A stretch of 64,000 bases of DNA from Myxococcales bacterium. GTDB taxonomy: Bacteria; Myxococcota_A; Polyangia; Haliangiales; Haliangiaceae. The stretch lies in contig JAQBQE010000067.1 in NCBI GenBank assembly GCA_028287135.1, positions 124,001 through 188,000 on the forward strand, given 5' to 3'. The notes under the pieces were generated by a model, which was not told the DNA's origin, did no database searches, and saw only the letters and a program-made list of their open reading frames with translations. This document shows, piece by piece, positions 18,321-27,489 of this stretch (positions are counted from its first letter, which is position 1; each line of letters opens with the position of its first letter). Both the position numbers and the translations under genes were made by a program.

Positions 18321-21290
18321 ATGACCGTCATGGAGCTGCGCAGGGAACTCCTCGTGGCCGGCCTATGTGCTGGCCTCATTGTCGTGGTCGTGGGTGCATG
18401 CGGTGAGTCACCGCCCGGCCGCACGTTCTTCGATCGCAACATCAAGCCGATCCTCGACCAGAAGTGCGCGGGCAACACGTCCGGCTGTCACGCGGTCAAC
18501 GAGGGCGATGTGTTCGAGCTCGCCGCCGGCAACCTCGATGTCACGACGTTCGAGAACATCCAGAAGCGTCGCGACACGCTGTCCGCGTTCGGTGCGTATC
18601 CGTTCCCGCTGTTCCTGATCAAGGCGGTCGGTCCGGGCGCGCTGAAGATGCAGTACGGCGACAACTTCGTCGACATCGACGTCCAGCACTCCGGCGGCGC
18701 GATCATCGAGGTCGGCTCGGACGCGTACTTCACCCTGCAGAGCTGGCTCGACAACGGCGCGACCGAGAACGGGCTCAAGCCTGCAACGCCGCCGCGGGAA
18801 GGCGAGGGCGCGTGCTCGACCGCGATCCCGCCGGGCTTCGATCGCACGAAGTTCATCACCGCGGCGAGTCAGCCCCGGTACGACGAGTTCAAGACCGCGG
18901 TCCAGCCGATCCTCGTGCGTCACGGCTGCACGGCGGGCAGCTGCCATGGCGCGCCGCAGTCCGACTTCTACATCACGTGCGGCGACAGCGAGGCGGAGAA
19001 GGAGTTCAACTTCAGCCAGGCGTGGTCGTTCGTCAACACGCCCGTCGATGACTCGCAGCTGCTGCGCGTGCCGCTCGCGGTCAGCGTCGGCGGTCGCGGC
19101 CACACCGGTGGCGATCAGTTCGACACCGATGACACGGACTACACGGTGCTACGCACGTGGGCCGCTGCCGTCGGCAAGCTCGACTTCGCCGGCACGGATC
19201 CAGGCAAGCAGTTCTTCGCCACCAACGTCCAGCCCGTGCTGCTCCAGCGTGGCTGCGCGTTCCAGGCCTGCCACAGCCCGCAGGCGAGCAACGACTTCAA
19301 GTTGCGCAGCGGTTCGATCGGGTTCTTCTCCGCGGTCGCGCTCGAGAAAAACTACGAGCTGTTGAAGACCGAGTTCATGGCGGTCGAGTTCGCGGATGCG
19401 CGCCGGAGCCGCGCGGTCGCGAAGACGATCCTCGAGGAGGATCCGCGTGTCACCGGCGTCGGTGGCATGGCGCACCGTGGTGGTCCGGTGCTCGAGACGT
19501 CAGGGGAGGGCGACACCGGCGGAGCGAACCCCGCGGCGTGCGGAACGTTCAATCCGGCGACGTCGAACGCGTTCTGCACGGTCCAGGAGTGGCTCCGGAT
19601 CGAGCGGTCCGCGCTCGCGGGTCAGGTCACCACGATGGACCCCGGTGACCCGATCCAGATCGTCTACGTCGATCGCGCGTCGGGCTCGACCGCGGGGCGG
19701 CTCGAGTTCGACACGTTCCAGGGTGGTGCCGATCTGATGATCGCGTCGACCACATTTGGCCCGAACAGCTCGATCCTGCCGGCGAGCGGCGCGGGCGCGA
19801 CGTCGTTGCTCGGCAACTGTGGCCTCGGCGGAACCCCCGACGTCCAGGCACCCGACGTCGCGAATGACGGCACGCGGGTCACGTTTGCGGCGCGCGCGAG
19901 CGCCAGCGATCCGCTCGGCATTTACGTCGTCAACATCAGCGGCGTCACCTGCTCGCGGCTGACGCCGCCGGTCGCGGACTCGAACGGGCTCAAGGTCCAC
20001 AACTTCGATCCCGCGTGGTCGCCCGATGGTCAGTACATCGTGTTCGCGTCGACGCGCGGCAAGGCCGGCGCGACGAAGTCCCGCAAGCGCATGCTTCCGC
20101 AGTCCGACCTGTGGCGCCTGAAGATCAGCGACAACACGGTCGAGCAGATGACGTTCCTCTCGAACTCGGAGGTCGGCCCGCAATTCATGCGCGAAGGCCG
20201 CATCACGATGACGACGGAGAAGGTCAGCGACGGCTTCTATCAGCTCGCGGGCCGGCGCCTCAACTGGGACCTCACCGACTACCACCCGCTGCTCGGCCAG
20301 CGGAAGGACTCCGTGTTCGCGGATCTCGCGGACCTGTCGCAGACGCGGCCGTCGATCGGCTACTCGTCGGTGACCGACATCCGTGAAGGCAGTGATGGAA
20401 ACTTCCTGATCGTGCTCGCGAACACCAACGCGTCGGGCGCTCCCAACGTCGCCGGTGGCGCAGGTGCACTCGCGACGTTCAATCGCAGCGTGGGGCCGTT
20501 CGAGGCGAGTCGGGCGAACGAGGTCGGCTACCTGGCGTCGCTCCGCGTCCTCGACGCCACCGAGGCCTATCGCGGACCGGTGTCGCTGCCGGACGGTTCG
20601 ATCATGGTGTCGTACGCGAGCAATCCGGCCGGCGGCAACTTCGACATCGTCGCGTTCAACCCGCGCACCGGCGCTCGCACCGGGCTGATCACCGGCGGTG
20701 GCGTCCACGTCGATGCCCAGCTCGTCTACAAGTTCCCGGCGCGCAAGCTCTACAACAACCGTCGCCAGCTCGTGTTCGGTGGCCGCGCCGAGCCCGCCCT
20801 CGGCCCCGACACCGCGGTCCTCCACACGCCCGATGCGCCGATGCTGTTCACGCTGCTGACCGCGAACCTTCGCCGCGGCCGGCCCGTCGATACCTTCCGC
20901 GCCGCGAGCTCGCTCACCGTGCTCACCGAGGATCCGTGCCCGGCCAACTGCACGCCGAACACGAACGGGATCTTCCAGAGCCGCCGCGAGCTCGGCTCGG
21001 CATCGCTCGCCGATGACGGCTCGGTACGCGTCACCCTGCCGTCGAAGACCGGCATCATCCTGCAGCTGCGGGATGGCGCGAATGTGGTCGCGACGATGAC
21101 CGAGGAGCACCAGCTCGGACCGGGGGAGAACATCTCGATGGGCGTCTCGGAGAACCTGTTCGACGCGGTATGCGCCGGCTGTCACGGCTCGGTGAGCGGC
21201 TCGGAGCTCGACGTCCAGGTCACCCCCGATGCACTCACGGGCGCCTCGAGCTCGCTGTCGGCCTCCCGGCCACCCGTCTCTCCGCAGTAA
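18321..21290 (+). CDS. Secreted multihaem lipoprotein with non-canonical haem motifs and a beta-propeller
   Basis: The protein has 989 residues; GAGG lies four bases before the ATG. The N-terminus is a lipoprotein signal (GLIVVVVGACGES). Three repeated cytochrome-like domains share the pattern V-Q-P-I/V-L before a haem site. The sites are Cys49...Cys56-His57 (Cx6CH), Cys203...Cys208-His209 (Cx4CH) and Cys312...Cys317-His318 (Cx4CH). A TolB-like propeller (FDPAWSPDGQYIVFAST) fills the centre. A canonical CAGCH site (Cys951-Cys954-His955) is near the C-terminus. Up to four covalent haems are predicted if the unusual sites are used. It is related in architecture to the HzsA-like gene upstream, and probably acts in extracytoplasmic electron transfer with unknown donor and acceptor. 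Confidence 0.8.
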   Translation: MTVMELRRELLVAGLCAGLIVVVVGACGESPPGRTFFDRNIKPILDQKCAGNTSGCHAVNEGDVFELAAGNLDVTTFENIQKRRDTLSAFGAYPFPLFLIKAVGPGALKMQYGDNFVDIDVQHSGGAIIEVGSDAYFTLQSWLDNGATENGLKPATPPREGEGACSTAIPPGFDRTKFITAASQPRYDEFKTAVQPILVRHGCTAGSCHGAPQSDFYITCGDSEAEKEFNFSQAWSFVNTPVDDSQLLRVPLAVSVGGRGHTGGDQFDTDDTDYTVLRTWAAAVGKLDFAGTDPGKQFFATNVQPVLLQRGCAFQACHSPQASNDFKLRSGSIGFFSAVALEKNYELLKTEFMAVEFADARRSRAVAKTILEEDPRVTGVGGMAHRGGPVLETSGEGDTGGANPAACGTFNPATSNAFCTVQEWLRIERSALAGQVTTMDPGDPIQIVYVDRASGSTAGRLEFDTFQGGADLMIASTTFGPNSSILPASGAGATSLLGNCGLGGTPDVQAPDVANDGTRVTFAARASASDPLGIYVVNISGVTCSRLTPPVADSNGLKVHNFDPAWSPDGQYIVFASTRGKAGATKSRKRMLPQSDLWRLKISDNTVEQMTFLSNSEVGPQFMREGRITMTTEKVSDGFYQLAGRRLNWDLTDYHPLLGQRKDSVFADLADLSQTRPSIGYSSVTDIREGSDGNFLIVLANTNASGAPNVAGGAGALATFNRSVGPFEASRANEVGYLASLRVLDATEAYRGPVSLPDGSIMVSYASNPAGGNFDIVAFNPRTGARTGLITGGGVHVDAQLVYKFPARKLYNNRRQLVFGGRAEPALGPDTAVLHTPDAPMLFTLLTANLRRGRPVDTFRAASSLTVLTEDPCPANCTPNTNGIFQSRRELGSASLADDGSVRVTLPSKTGIILQLRDGANVVATMTEEHQLGPGENISMGVSENLFDAVCAGCHGSVSGSELDVQVTPDALTGASSSLSASRPPVSPQ

Positions 21291-21399
21291 TCGCCCTCAC
21301 GAGCCTCACGAAGCCGGGCTGAATACCGGCCTCGTTTGCACGTCTGCCTTGTGACGTCACACTCGCATGGGTACGATGCGCACGCTTCACGGAGGACGT

Positions 21400-22299
21400 A
21401 TGCCTCGATTCCGGTCTCTCTATCTCGCTGCGCTGCTCGGGTCGTTGACCCTGGGCCTCGCCGCATCCCCGTCCTTCGCGCAGGCGAAGAAGGCTCCCGC
21501 AGCCAAGAAGGCGCCCAAGGCCAAGGCTCCGCCGCCGCCCAAGAAGAAGGTGGTGCCGCCGCCGTCTGCCGAGAACAAGAAGAAGCTCGCCGAGCGCATG
21601 GGCGGCTTCAAGTTCGGGATGAGCAAGGACGAGGTCATCGCGGTCTTCAGCAAGCAGATCGCGGAGCGTTATGACGAGCGCCTCAAGTCCACGACCGACA
21701 TCACCGCCCAGGATCGCCTCCGCAAGGAGCGCAAGGCGGAGACCACGCGCCTGAACGCGTCGTACATCTCGTTCGAGACCGGCAAGCCGTCGCCGTGGGA
21801 CGTGTCGATCGTCGAGGACGAGCTCGCGCACGGCACCAACGAAGCGATGATGGAGCGCTGGGAGAACCAGAACGGCAAGAACGAGCGCCGCTTCTTCTTC
21901 TTCTACGACGGCAAGCTCTGGAAGATGTACATCTCACTCGACGTCTCGATCCTCCCCGAGGACAAGAAGAACTTCGAGACGTTCCAGGCCGTCATGCAGG
22001 GCCAGTTCGGCCCCGGCGAGGTCGAGCCCGGCGTGATCACCTGGCACGCCGGTGACCTCGACGTTCGCGCGGTCGACAAGCTCAAGTCCTATGACGCGAT
22101 CGGCCTCGCGCTCGAGGATCCGAAGGTCAAGAAGGACGTCCTCGCGCTGCGCCTCGAGAAGGCGCCGCCGAAGAAGGAGACGAGCTCGGTCATCAAGGCC
22201 GTGATCGACACCGAGGGCAACGACAAGCCGGACGTGAAGTCGAACAGCAACGCCGTCGACGACGTGATCAAGGCGCAGGGCGGCTCGAAGAAGAAGTAG
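21400..22299 (+). CDS. Secreted Lys-rich protein, hypothetical
   Basis: The protein has 299 residues from the ATG at 21400, preceded by GGAGGA (21391-21396); an upstream in-frame ATG at 21367 has no such site. A Sec signal peptide ends at PSFAQA and is followed by a Lys/Ala/Pro-rich linker of ~40 residues. A globular, charged domain follows, with the pattern F-G-M-S-K-D-E-V near its start. That pattern recalls small periplasmic proteins with a BamE/SmpA-type fold, but the match is too short to name a family. It ends with a Lys-rich tail. Transcription stops at the strong terminator 22 bases downstream. Confidence 0.7.
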   Translation: MPRFRSLYLAALLGSLTLGLAASPSFAQAKKAPAAKKAPKAKAPPPPKKKVVPPPSAENKKKLAERMGGFKFGMSKDEVIAVFSKQIAERYDERLKSTTDITAQDRLRKERKAETTRLNASYISFETGKPSPWDVSIVEDELAHGTNEAMMERWENQNGKNERRFFFFYDGKLWKMYISLDVSILPEDKKNFETFQAVMQGQFGPGEVEPGVITWHAGDLDVRAVDKLKSYDAIGLALEDPKVKKDVLALRLEKAPPKKETSSVIKAVIDTEGNDKPDVKSNSNAVDDVIKAQGGSKKK

Positions 22300-22320
22300 C
22301 TCTCGCCTCGGCGACAAAGA

Positions 22321-22347
22321 AAACGCCCGCATCGTGCGGGCGTTTTT
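22321..22347. terminator. Bidirectional intrinsic terminator
   Basis: AAACGCCCGCA (22321-22331) pairs perfectly with TGCGGGCGTTT (22335-22345) around a TCG loop, and the T-run continues to 22347. On the other strand the A-rich stretch before the stem supplies a U-run, so the element can end transcription of both convergent genes (stops at 22299 and 22375). Confidence 0.9.
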
Positions 22348-22374
22348 CGTTGCGAGATAGACGGTGCTGTCAGC

Positions 22375-23625
22375 TCACAGGAAGAAGCTGAACCGCGCGC
22401 CCTTGCTCGACTCCGCCTGCAGGCGGGTCTCGAGCTTGTTCGCATCCTCGATCAGCTTCTTGGTCCGCTCGGCGATCGAACGGATCCGGCGCGTGTAATA
22501 GAACTCGGAGACGCCGGGCTCGTTGCCCTTGATCACCGCGTCGCGAATCCCGTTCTGGATCAGCATCACGACCTTCTTGGTCGGAACGCTGTCGCTCCCA
22601 CCGGTGGCGAGGTCGCCCTTGATCGGCGTGCCGCCCGGCTCGTTGCGATACGCGAAGCCGCTCGGCGACTCGCCCTCGCCGCACTTCGCGACCGGGTTGG
22701 CGCCGCCACCGCAGTAGACACCGGCGATCTCGACGAGCTTCGCGCCGAACTCGGCCTTGTCCTCCTCGGTCGGAGCCGAGAGCATCACGCCGTACTTCAG
22801 CTGACCTGCGAGGTAGGCGTTCTCGCCTTCCTTCAGCGTCGCTGCGTCCTGCGCGTCCTTGCCCTTCTTCAGGGTCATCTCGTCGAACTTGGCCGCCTTG
22901 TTGTGGGCGTCGATCATTCCCTTGATCTCGGCAACCCCGGCGTAGAACGACAGGATCTGACCGGACAGCTCGGTGTCGAGAGCGTTCTGCTTCGCGCGGA
23001 ACACGAGCTCGCTCTTGACGTCGAGCTCGTTGGCGAGCTTGGTCAGCGCCGTGCCGACCGCGGCGTCGGGCCGATAGTTCGACTTCGTCTTCATGTCGTC
23101 GAGCGTGCTGTCGAGGTCCGACAGGGTGCGTTTGACGTTGGCGACGGTCGACTTCGCCTTGGGGTCACCGAGGATCGCCTTCGCGTCCTTCAGGCCTTCG
23201 TTGTAGAAGTTCGCGTCCTTCGAGATCCGGCCGATCGCGAGGCCGATCGCGAGTGCCGCGACCGCGGGGATCACGATCTTCGCGATCGTGCTGCCCTTGC
23301 CGGCTGCGCCGACATTCTCGACGGGCTTGCCGTCGTTGATGATCACGATCTCCGGAGCGCGCTGGACCTGGCCGACCGCGGCCATGTGGTTCATCGCACC
23401 GAACGGATCGTGCTCGGCGTTGGGCGGGGGAGGTGCCGTCGGAACCGGCTGCGACACCCCGGGAGGGGGTGGCAAATTCATGCCGGGCGGCGCTTGTACG
23501 CCACCTGCACCGCCGTTGGTCCGGGTCTGTCCGGTGGCGGGTGCAGCGGCACCCTTCTTCAGGCCCAGTCGGGCCTTCAGGTCGCTGATGTCGCGGTTTC
23601 CACCGGGTCGTTTCGCGTCGCTCAA
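22375..23625 (-). CDS. Single-pass membrane protein with Pro-rich cytoplasmic N-terminus, hypothetical
   Basis: The protein has 416 residues from a TTG start. TTG is favoured because GGAGG lies six bases upstream and a TTGACA/TAAAGT promoter precedes it. Layout: a charged N-terminal motif (RDISDLKARLGLKKG), a ~60-residue Pro/Gly/Ala-rich linker, and one transmembrane helix at about residues 112-131 (IAKIVIPAVAALAIGLAIG). A ~270-residue helical domain follows, with two cysteines (YCGGGANPVAKC) that probably form a periplasmic disulfide. The N-terminal motif seems familiar from other myxobacterial proteins of unknown role, but I cannot name the family. It is a monocistronic gene. Confidence 0.75.
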   Translation of the reverse strand: MSDAKRPGGNRDISDLKARLGLKKGAAAPATGQTRTNGGAGGVQAPPGMNLPPPPGVSQPVPTAPPPPNAEHDPFGAMNHMAAVGQVQRAPEIVIINDGKPVENVGAAGKGSTIAKIVIPAVAALAIGLAIGRISKDANFYNEGLKDAKAILGDPKAKSTVANVKRTLSDLDSTLDDMKTKSNYRPDAAVGTALTKLANELDVKSELVFRAKQNALDTELSGQILSFYAGVAEIKGMIDAHNKAAKFDEMTLKKGKDAQDAATLKEGENAYLAGQLKYGVMLSAPTEEDKAEFGAKLVEIAGVYCGGGANPVAKCGEGESPSGFAYRNEPGGTPIKGDLATGGSDSVPTKKVVMLIQNGIRDAVIKGNEPGVSEFYYTRRIRSIAERTKKLIEDANKLETRLQAESSKGARFSFFL

Positions 23626-23940
23626 GGAAGGCCTCCGTTTGGCAGCCGTGACTTTAGGGATGCATGGTCTCGAGTGTCAAGGATGCGTGGGGATTGGCGG
23701 GGTTGCGAACCGTTCTGAACTGTCGCCCGGCCGCCACAGTCAGGGGTATCGTGAAGAGCCGGTCACACCTCCGCGCGGAAACAGATCTCCATACCCGGTG
23801 TAAGGACCTGGAACTCCCGACGTTTCATCATCGCTCGGCCAGCGACGGCGCTGGCCCGTCGGGTGCAAACTAAACCGAACGGCGCGCTCGAGCGTCTACT
23901 CGCTACCGCCCACATCGCGCTTCTTCGAAAGGCTCACCCC
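23626..23940. other. Intergenic region between divergent genes
   Basis: This 315-base spacer contains the minus-strand promoter described separately and the leader of the plus-strand barrel gene. An in-frame extension of that barrel gene (from 23863) lacks a signal-peptide start and is probably untranslated. No other gene, repeat or structured RNA is evident. Confidence 0.5.
23651..23680 (-). promoter_or_regulatory. Sigma-70-type promoter for the gene at 22375-23625
   Basis: On the minus strand a perfect TTGACA (23680-23675) is followed after 18 bases by TAAAGT (23656-23651). The TTG start with its GGAGG site lies 26 bases further on. The -35 is exact and the -10 matches four of six positions. 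Confidence 0.65.
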
Positions 23941-24807
23941 GTGAACCGTCGCTTCGCACTCCTCGTCGGCACCTTCGGACTCCTCTCCATGATCGGCAGT
24001 GAAGCTGCCGAAGCCGGCGGTCGCCGGGTGTGGTTTGGCGGTGGAGGCGGCGTCCGCGTCCACGGCCGCGGCTCCGTCGGTGTCCACTGGTCGTCGCCCC
24101 CGCGTCCGACCTGGCGCCCGCGGGCGAGCTGGTCGATCGGCGGCAGCATCTATGTGGGCACCCGAGCCCCGCGCTATCGCTACTACCGCCCGTACTACTA
24201 CACGGAGGCGTACGTGCCCTCGTACTACGGCGCGAGCTACTACCCGGTCGCGCCAGCTGCGCAGCCCGGGTACCTCGTCGCCGTCGCCCCGCGTCCCGAG
24301 CTGCCGAAGTTCGGCATCGGCCTGTTCGCGGGTGGCTCGAGCGTCGAGGACGTCAACGAGTCGAGTGACCTCGGCGTGGTCGGTCGCCTCCGGCTCGGCC
24401 GCGGTGGCCTGATGCTCGAGGGTGAGCTCGGCAAGACCTCGTACGAGAGTGATCTCCGCGTCGATCGCCGCCTCGGTGCGTCGCTCGTCTACGAGATCGG
24501 TGCTCACAACCGCCTGGCGCCGTACATCCTCGGTGGCTTCGGCGTGCAGCAGGCGGACGTCGCCGGCACGTACAGCACGACCCAGAACTTCGCGGAGCTC
24601 GGCATCGGCCTGCGCTACGCGATCACCCCGAAGTTCCACCTCGCGGTCGACGTTCGCGCGGGCAGCCGCGGCACGATGGAGAGCGACGACCCGTCGCGCG
24701 AGCTGGTGATGGGCACGGTCGCTCGCACCGTCGCGCCGCCCTCGAGCGCCAGCGACGAGAGTGAGGAGTACACGCGGGCTCGCCTGAGCGCGCTCCTGTA
24801 CTTCTGA
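23941..24807 (+). CDS. Outer-membrane beta-barrel protein with Gly/Arg/Tyr-rich N-terminus
   Basis: The protein has 288 residues from GTG 23941, about nine bases after an AAGG site; this start gives a signal peptide ending SEAAEA. The first ~90 mature residues are low-complexity, with poly-Gly, Ser/Pro/Arg and then many tyrosines (YYRPYYYTEAYVPSYYGASY), likely surface-exposed or cell-wall-binding. From about residue 120 the chain is an eight-strand-like barrel (for example LMLEGELGKTSYESDLRVD) ending ARLSALLYF. The terminal Phe is a BAM signal. The specific role is unknown. Confidence 0.75.
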   Translation: MNRRFALLVGTFGLLSMIGSEAAEAGGRRVWFGGGGGVRVHGRGSVGVHWSSPPRPTWRPRASWSIGGSIYVGTRAPRYRYYRPYYYTEAYVPSYYGASYYPVAPAAQPGYLVAVAPRPELPKFGIGLFAGGSSVEDVNESSDLGVVGRLRLGRGGLMLEGELGKTSYESDLRVDRRLGASLVYEIGAHNRLAPYILGGFGVQQADVAGTYSTTQNFAELGIGLRYAITPKFHLAVDVRAGSRGTMESDDPSRELVMGTVARTVAPPSSASDESEEYTRARLSALLYF

Positions 24808-24827
24808 TCCCCGTTCGCTCGACTTCC

Positions 24828-24858
24828 ACCGGCCGCGCCTGCGCGGCCGGTTCTGTTT
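24828..24858 (+). terminator. Intrinsic terminator after the barrel gene
   Basis: ACCGGCCGCGC (24828-24838) is complementary to GCGCGGCCGGT (24841-24851), giving a ~10-bp GC-rich stem, then TCTGTTTT. It lies 20 bases after the stop at 24807 and just before the putative leaderless promoter of the next gene. Confidence 0.8.
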
Positions 24859-24878
24859 TCGGCTACCATTTTCCGACG

Positions 24879-25784
24879 ATGGTCCCGGGTATCCAGCAGC
24901 GCCACGTGACGGCGCGCGACGGTACCCGCATCGGTTATCAGGTCCGCGGCGAGGGACCGTGCGTGGTGCTCGCGAACGGGCTCGGCGGGACGTATCTCGC
25001 GTTCCGCCACGTCTACACCGCGCTGACCGGCTACAAGACGATCTGCTGGGACTACCGCGGGCTCTACACCTCGGGTGCTTCCGCCGATCCGCGCGCGAAC
25101 ACGCTGCCGCACCAGGTCGATGATCTGATCGACATCCTCGCCGCCGAGGGCGTCGACGACTTTGTGATCGCCGGCTGGTCGATGGGCGTGCAGGTCGCGT
25201 TCGAGACCGTGCGCCGGCACCCCGATCGCGTGAAGGGGCTGCTCGCGATCAACGGCACCTACGGCAAGACGTTCCGCACCGTGATGGGCTCGCGGCTCGT
25301 CGGCCGCACGATCCCGATGTTGCTCCGGCTGATCCGCGCGCAGGCGGCGCTCGCGAGCTTCGCAACCAGGCGCGTCGCGACCTCGGAGGTGATGCTCCGG
25401 GCGATGATCCGCGTCGGCCTGGTCTCGTCGACGGTCGATCTCGAGGTGTTCCGCGCGATCGCGAACGGCTTCCAGTCGATCGACTGGGTGATCTACTCCG
25501 ACCTCCTGACCCGGCTCGACGAGCACGATGCCGAGGAGGTGCTCGCCTCGATCGGGGTGCCGGTGACGATCGTGACCGGCGATCGCGATCTGATGACGCC
25601 GCCGTCGACGGCGGAGCACATCCATCGCGCGATCCCGCAGTCGCGCCTCGTCGTGATCAAAGGCGGCACGCACTACACGCCGGTCGAGTATCCGCGCGTG
25701 CTGATCGACGAGGTCGGGCGCTGGCTCGATCGGATTCCCGGCTGGGAGCGCAAGGCAGGAGCCGCCGAGGTGCGAGGCGCATGA
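24879..25784 (+). CDS. Alpha/beta hydrolase
   Basis: The protein has 301 residues. The nucleophile elbow is GWSMG with Ser101. The acid is likely Asp235 or Asp237 in GDRDLMTPP, and the catalytic His265 is in GGTHYTP. An oxyanion-hole glycine segment (LANGLGG) sits near residue 30. There is no signal peptide, so it is cytoplasmic; the substrate (ester, lactone or similar) cannot be inferred. The stop overlaps the ATG of the Ser/Thr kinase (ATGA), so hydrolase and kinase are translationally coupled. There is no Shine-Dalgarno; TACCAT (24864-24869) nine bases upstream suggests a leaderless transcript. Confidence 0.85.
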   Translation: MVPGIQQRHVTARDGTRIGYQVRGEGPCVVLANGLGGTYLAFRHVYTALTGYKTICWDYRGLYTSGASADPRANTLPHQVDDLIDILAAEGVDDFVIAGWSMGVQVAFETVRRHPDRVKGLLAINGTYGKTFRTVMGSRLVGRTIPMLLRLIRAQAALASFATRRVATSEVMLRAMIRVGLVSSTVDLEVFRAIANGFQSIDWVIYSDLLTRLDEHDAEEVLASIGVPVTIVTGDRDLMTPPSTAEHIHRAIPQSRLVVIKGGTHYTPVEYPRVLIDEVGRWLDRIPGWERKAGAAEVRGA

Positions 25785-27433
25785 ACTGCCCGGTCTGCAA
25801 CGGCGAGGTGCTCGAGATCGACGTCAAGTGCAGCCACTGCGGGGCTCCGCTCGGTGCGACCGGCGCGCACCGCATGCTCGGGCAGGTGATGCTCGGCCAG
25901 TACGAGCTCGTCGACGTGCTGGGGCAGGGCGGCATGAGCGTCGTGTTCCTCGGCAAGCACAAGCTGACCAACCAGGAGGTCGCGCTGAAGATCCTCCCGC
26001 CGGAGCTCGCCGCGCACAGCCAGGTCAAGTCGCGGTTCCTCGAGGAGGCCAAGGCGCTCGCCGCGCTCGATCACCCGAACATCGTCCACCTCTACAACTT
26101 CGGGCAGGAGAACGGGTACTTCGTCCTCGCGATGCAGTTCGTCCAGGGCCGGACCTGGGAGCGGATCATCCTCGAGAACAAGCGGATGGACTGGCGGGCG
26201 TCGCTGAAAGTCACCATCGATGTGCTGCGCGCGCTCGAGTACGCGCACGGCCGCGGCGTCGTTCATCGCGACATGAAGCCGTCGAACGTCCTGGTTCGTG
26301 CCCATGACGCGATGGCAACGGTGATGGACTTTGGCATCGCGAAGATGACGACGTCGACCAAGCTGACCGCGACGGGCCAGACGATGGGCACCGTCCGCTA
26401 CATGTCCCCCGAGCAGGTCCGCGGCCAGGACGTCGATCTGCGGACCGACATCTACTCGCTCGGCGCGACGCTCTACGAGTCACTGACCGGAGACACGCCG
26501 TTCGACGGCCAGACGCACTTCGAGATCATGACGAAGCACCTGTCGGAAGCGCCGAAGCGACCCTCGGCGCTCGGCGTCGAGGTGCCGCGGGTCGTCGAGG
26601 ATGCGGTGATGCGCAGCCTGTCCAAGCGGCCCGACGATCGGTTCCCCGATGCGCGGGAGTTCCGCAAGATCCTCGAGGGCGTGCTCCGGATCGAGGGCGA
26701 CCTCGGCCTGGTCGAGACCCAGAAGCTCCATCGCGAGGTGCTCGGCGACCTCCGGCCTGCGGCCACGTCGACGCCGCTCCCGTCGTCGGTGCGCGTCGCG
26801 ACCGCGACGCCGGGCGGCAGCCTCGCCGACGATCTCGAGCCCGGCACGGGAGCGGTCAAGAAGCGCGGTTCCCTGCGCTGGGTGATCCTCGGCGGCATCC
26901 TGCTCGCCGGCGGTGGCGCGGCAGCGGTCGTGATGATGAACCAGAAGCCGACCGGCTATCAGCCGATGGTGACCAACATCGAGGGGTTCTCACCGACGGT
27001 CGGCGGGGTGTTCGACGGTGTCCTGATCGAGAGCGGCGGCAAGGTCGCGCCGGCCGAGCTCGCATCGCTGTACCAGGCGACCCTGGCGTCCCTGCGCGAG
27101 CGCGGGAAGGCCAAACAGCTCGCGTTCCCCGATCCCCTTCAGGAGATCGTCTCGGTCCCCCAGATGACGTTCTGCGAGCCGACCGCCTACCTCGACCGCA
27201 AGGCACCGAGCGATTGCGCACGGCTGATCGTCAATGTCGTGATCGGACCCAAGGGCCAGCGCCGCCTGCTGATTATCGACGAGCCCACACGGCTCGCAGA
27301 GGCCTTTGCGACCGGGATTGCCGAGGCTGTCTGCGTGTTCGACCCCGGCGATCGAAGCACGCCGGAAGGGGTCAAGCGGCTCGCCGAGATTTGCGAGTTC
27401 ACCGATACCTTCAAGCCGAGGGCTCCTCAGTGA
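25781..27433 (+). CDS. Hanks-type Ser/Thr protein kinase with N-terminal zinc ribbon and single membrane helix
   Basis: The protein has 550 residues. It starts with a zinc ribbon (CPVC...CSHC), then the kinase domain: glycine loop GQGGMSVVF, catalytic Lys70 in VALKILPPE, HRDMKPSN with His162 and Asp164, and DFG Asp183. The activation segment contains GTVRYMSPEQ. All catalytic residues are present, so it should be active. A linker of ~90 residues leads to a transmembrane helix (about 366-386) and a ~165-residue C-terminal domain, likely periplasmic, with several cysteines. It is a membrane sensor kinase, coupled to the upstream hydrolase by an ATGA overlap. The ligand is unknown. Confidence 0.95.
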   Translation: MNCPVCNGEVLEIDVKCSHCGAPLGATGAHRMLGQVMLGQYELVDVLGQGGMSVVFLGKHKLTNQEVALKILPPELAAHSQVKSRFLEEAKALAALDHPNIVHLYNFGQENGYFVLAMQFVQGRTWERIILENKRMDWRASLKVTIDVLRALEYAHGRGVVHRDMKPSNVLVRAHDAMATVMDFGIAKMTTSTKLTATGQTMGTVRYMSPEQVRGQDVDLRTDIYSLGATLYESLTGDTPFDGQTHFEIMTKHLSEAPKRPSALGVEVPRVVEDAVMRSLSKRPDDRFPDAREFRKILEGVLRIEGDLGLVETQKLHREVLGDLRPAATSTPLPSSVRVATATPGGSLADDLEPGTGAVKKRGSLRWVILGGILLAGGGAAAVVMMNQKPTGYQPMVTNIEGFSPTVGGVFDGVLIESGGKVAPAELASLYQATLASLRERGKAKQLAFPDPLQEIVSVPQMTFCEPTAYLDRKAPSDCARLIVNVVIGPKGQRRLLIIDEPTRLAEAFATGIAEAVCVFDPGDRSTPEGVKRLAEICEFTDTFKPRAPQ

Positions 27434-27443
27434 CCGCTGCGAA

Positions 27444-27473
27444 TTGACAACTCCGCGACAGTCCACGAATAAT
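27444..27473 (+). promoter_or_regulatory. Sigma-70-type promoter
   Basis: TTGACA (27444-27449, perfect) and AATAAT (27468-27473, five of six matches to consensus) are separated by 18 bases. A GGAGG ribosome site (27481-27485) and the ATG at 27490 follow. This is the clearest housekeeping promoter in the window. Confidence 0.8.
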
Positions 27474-27489
27474 CCCGGCCGGAGGGAGC

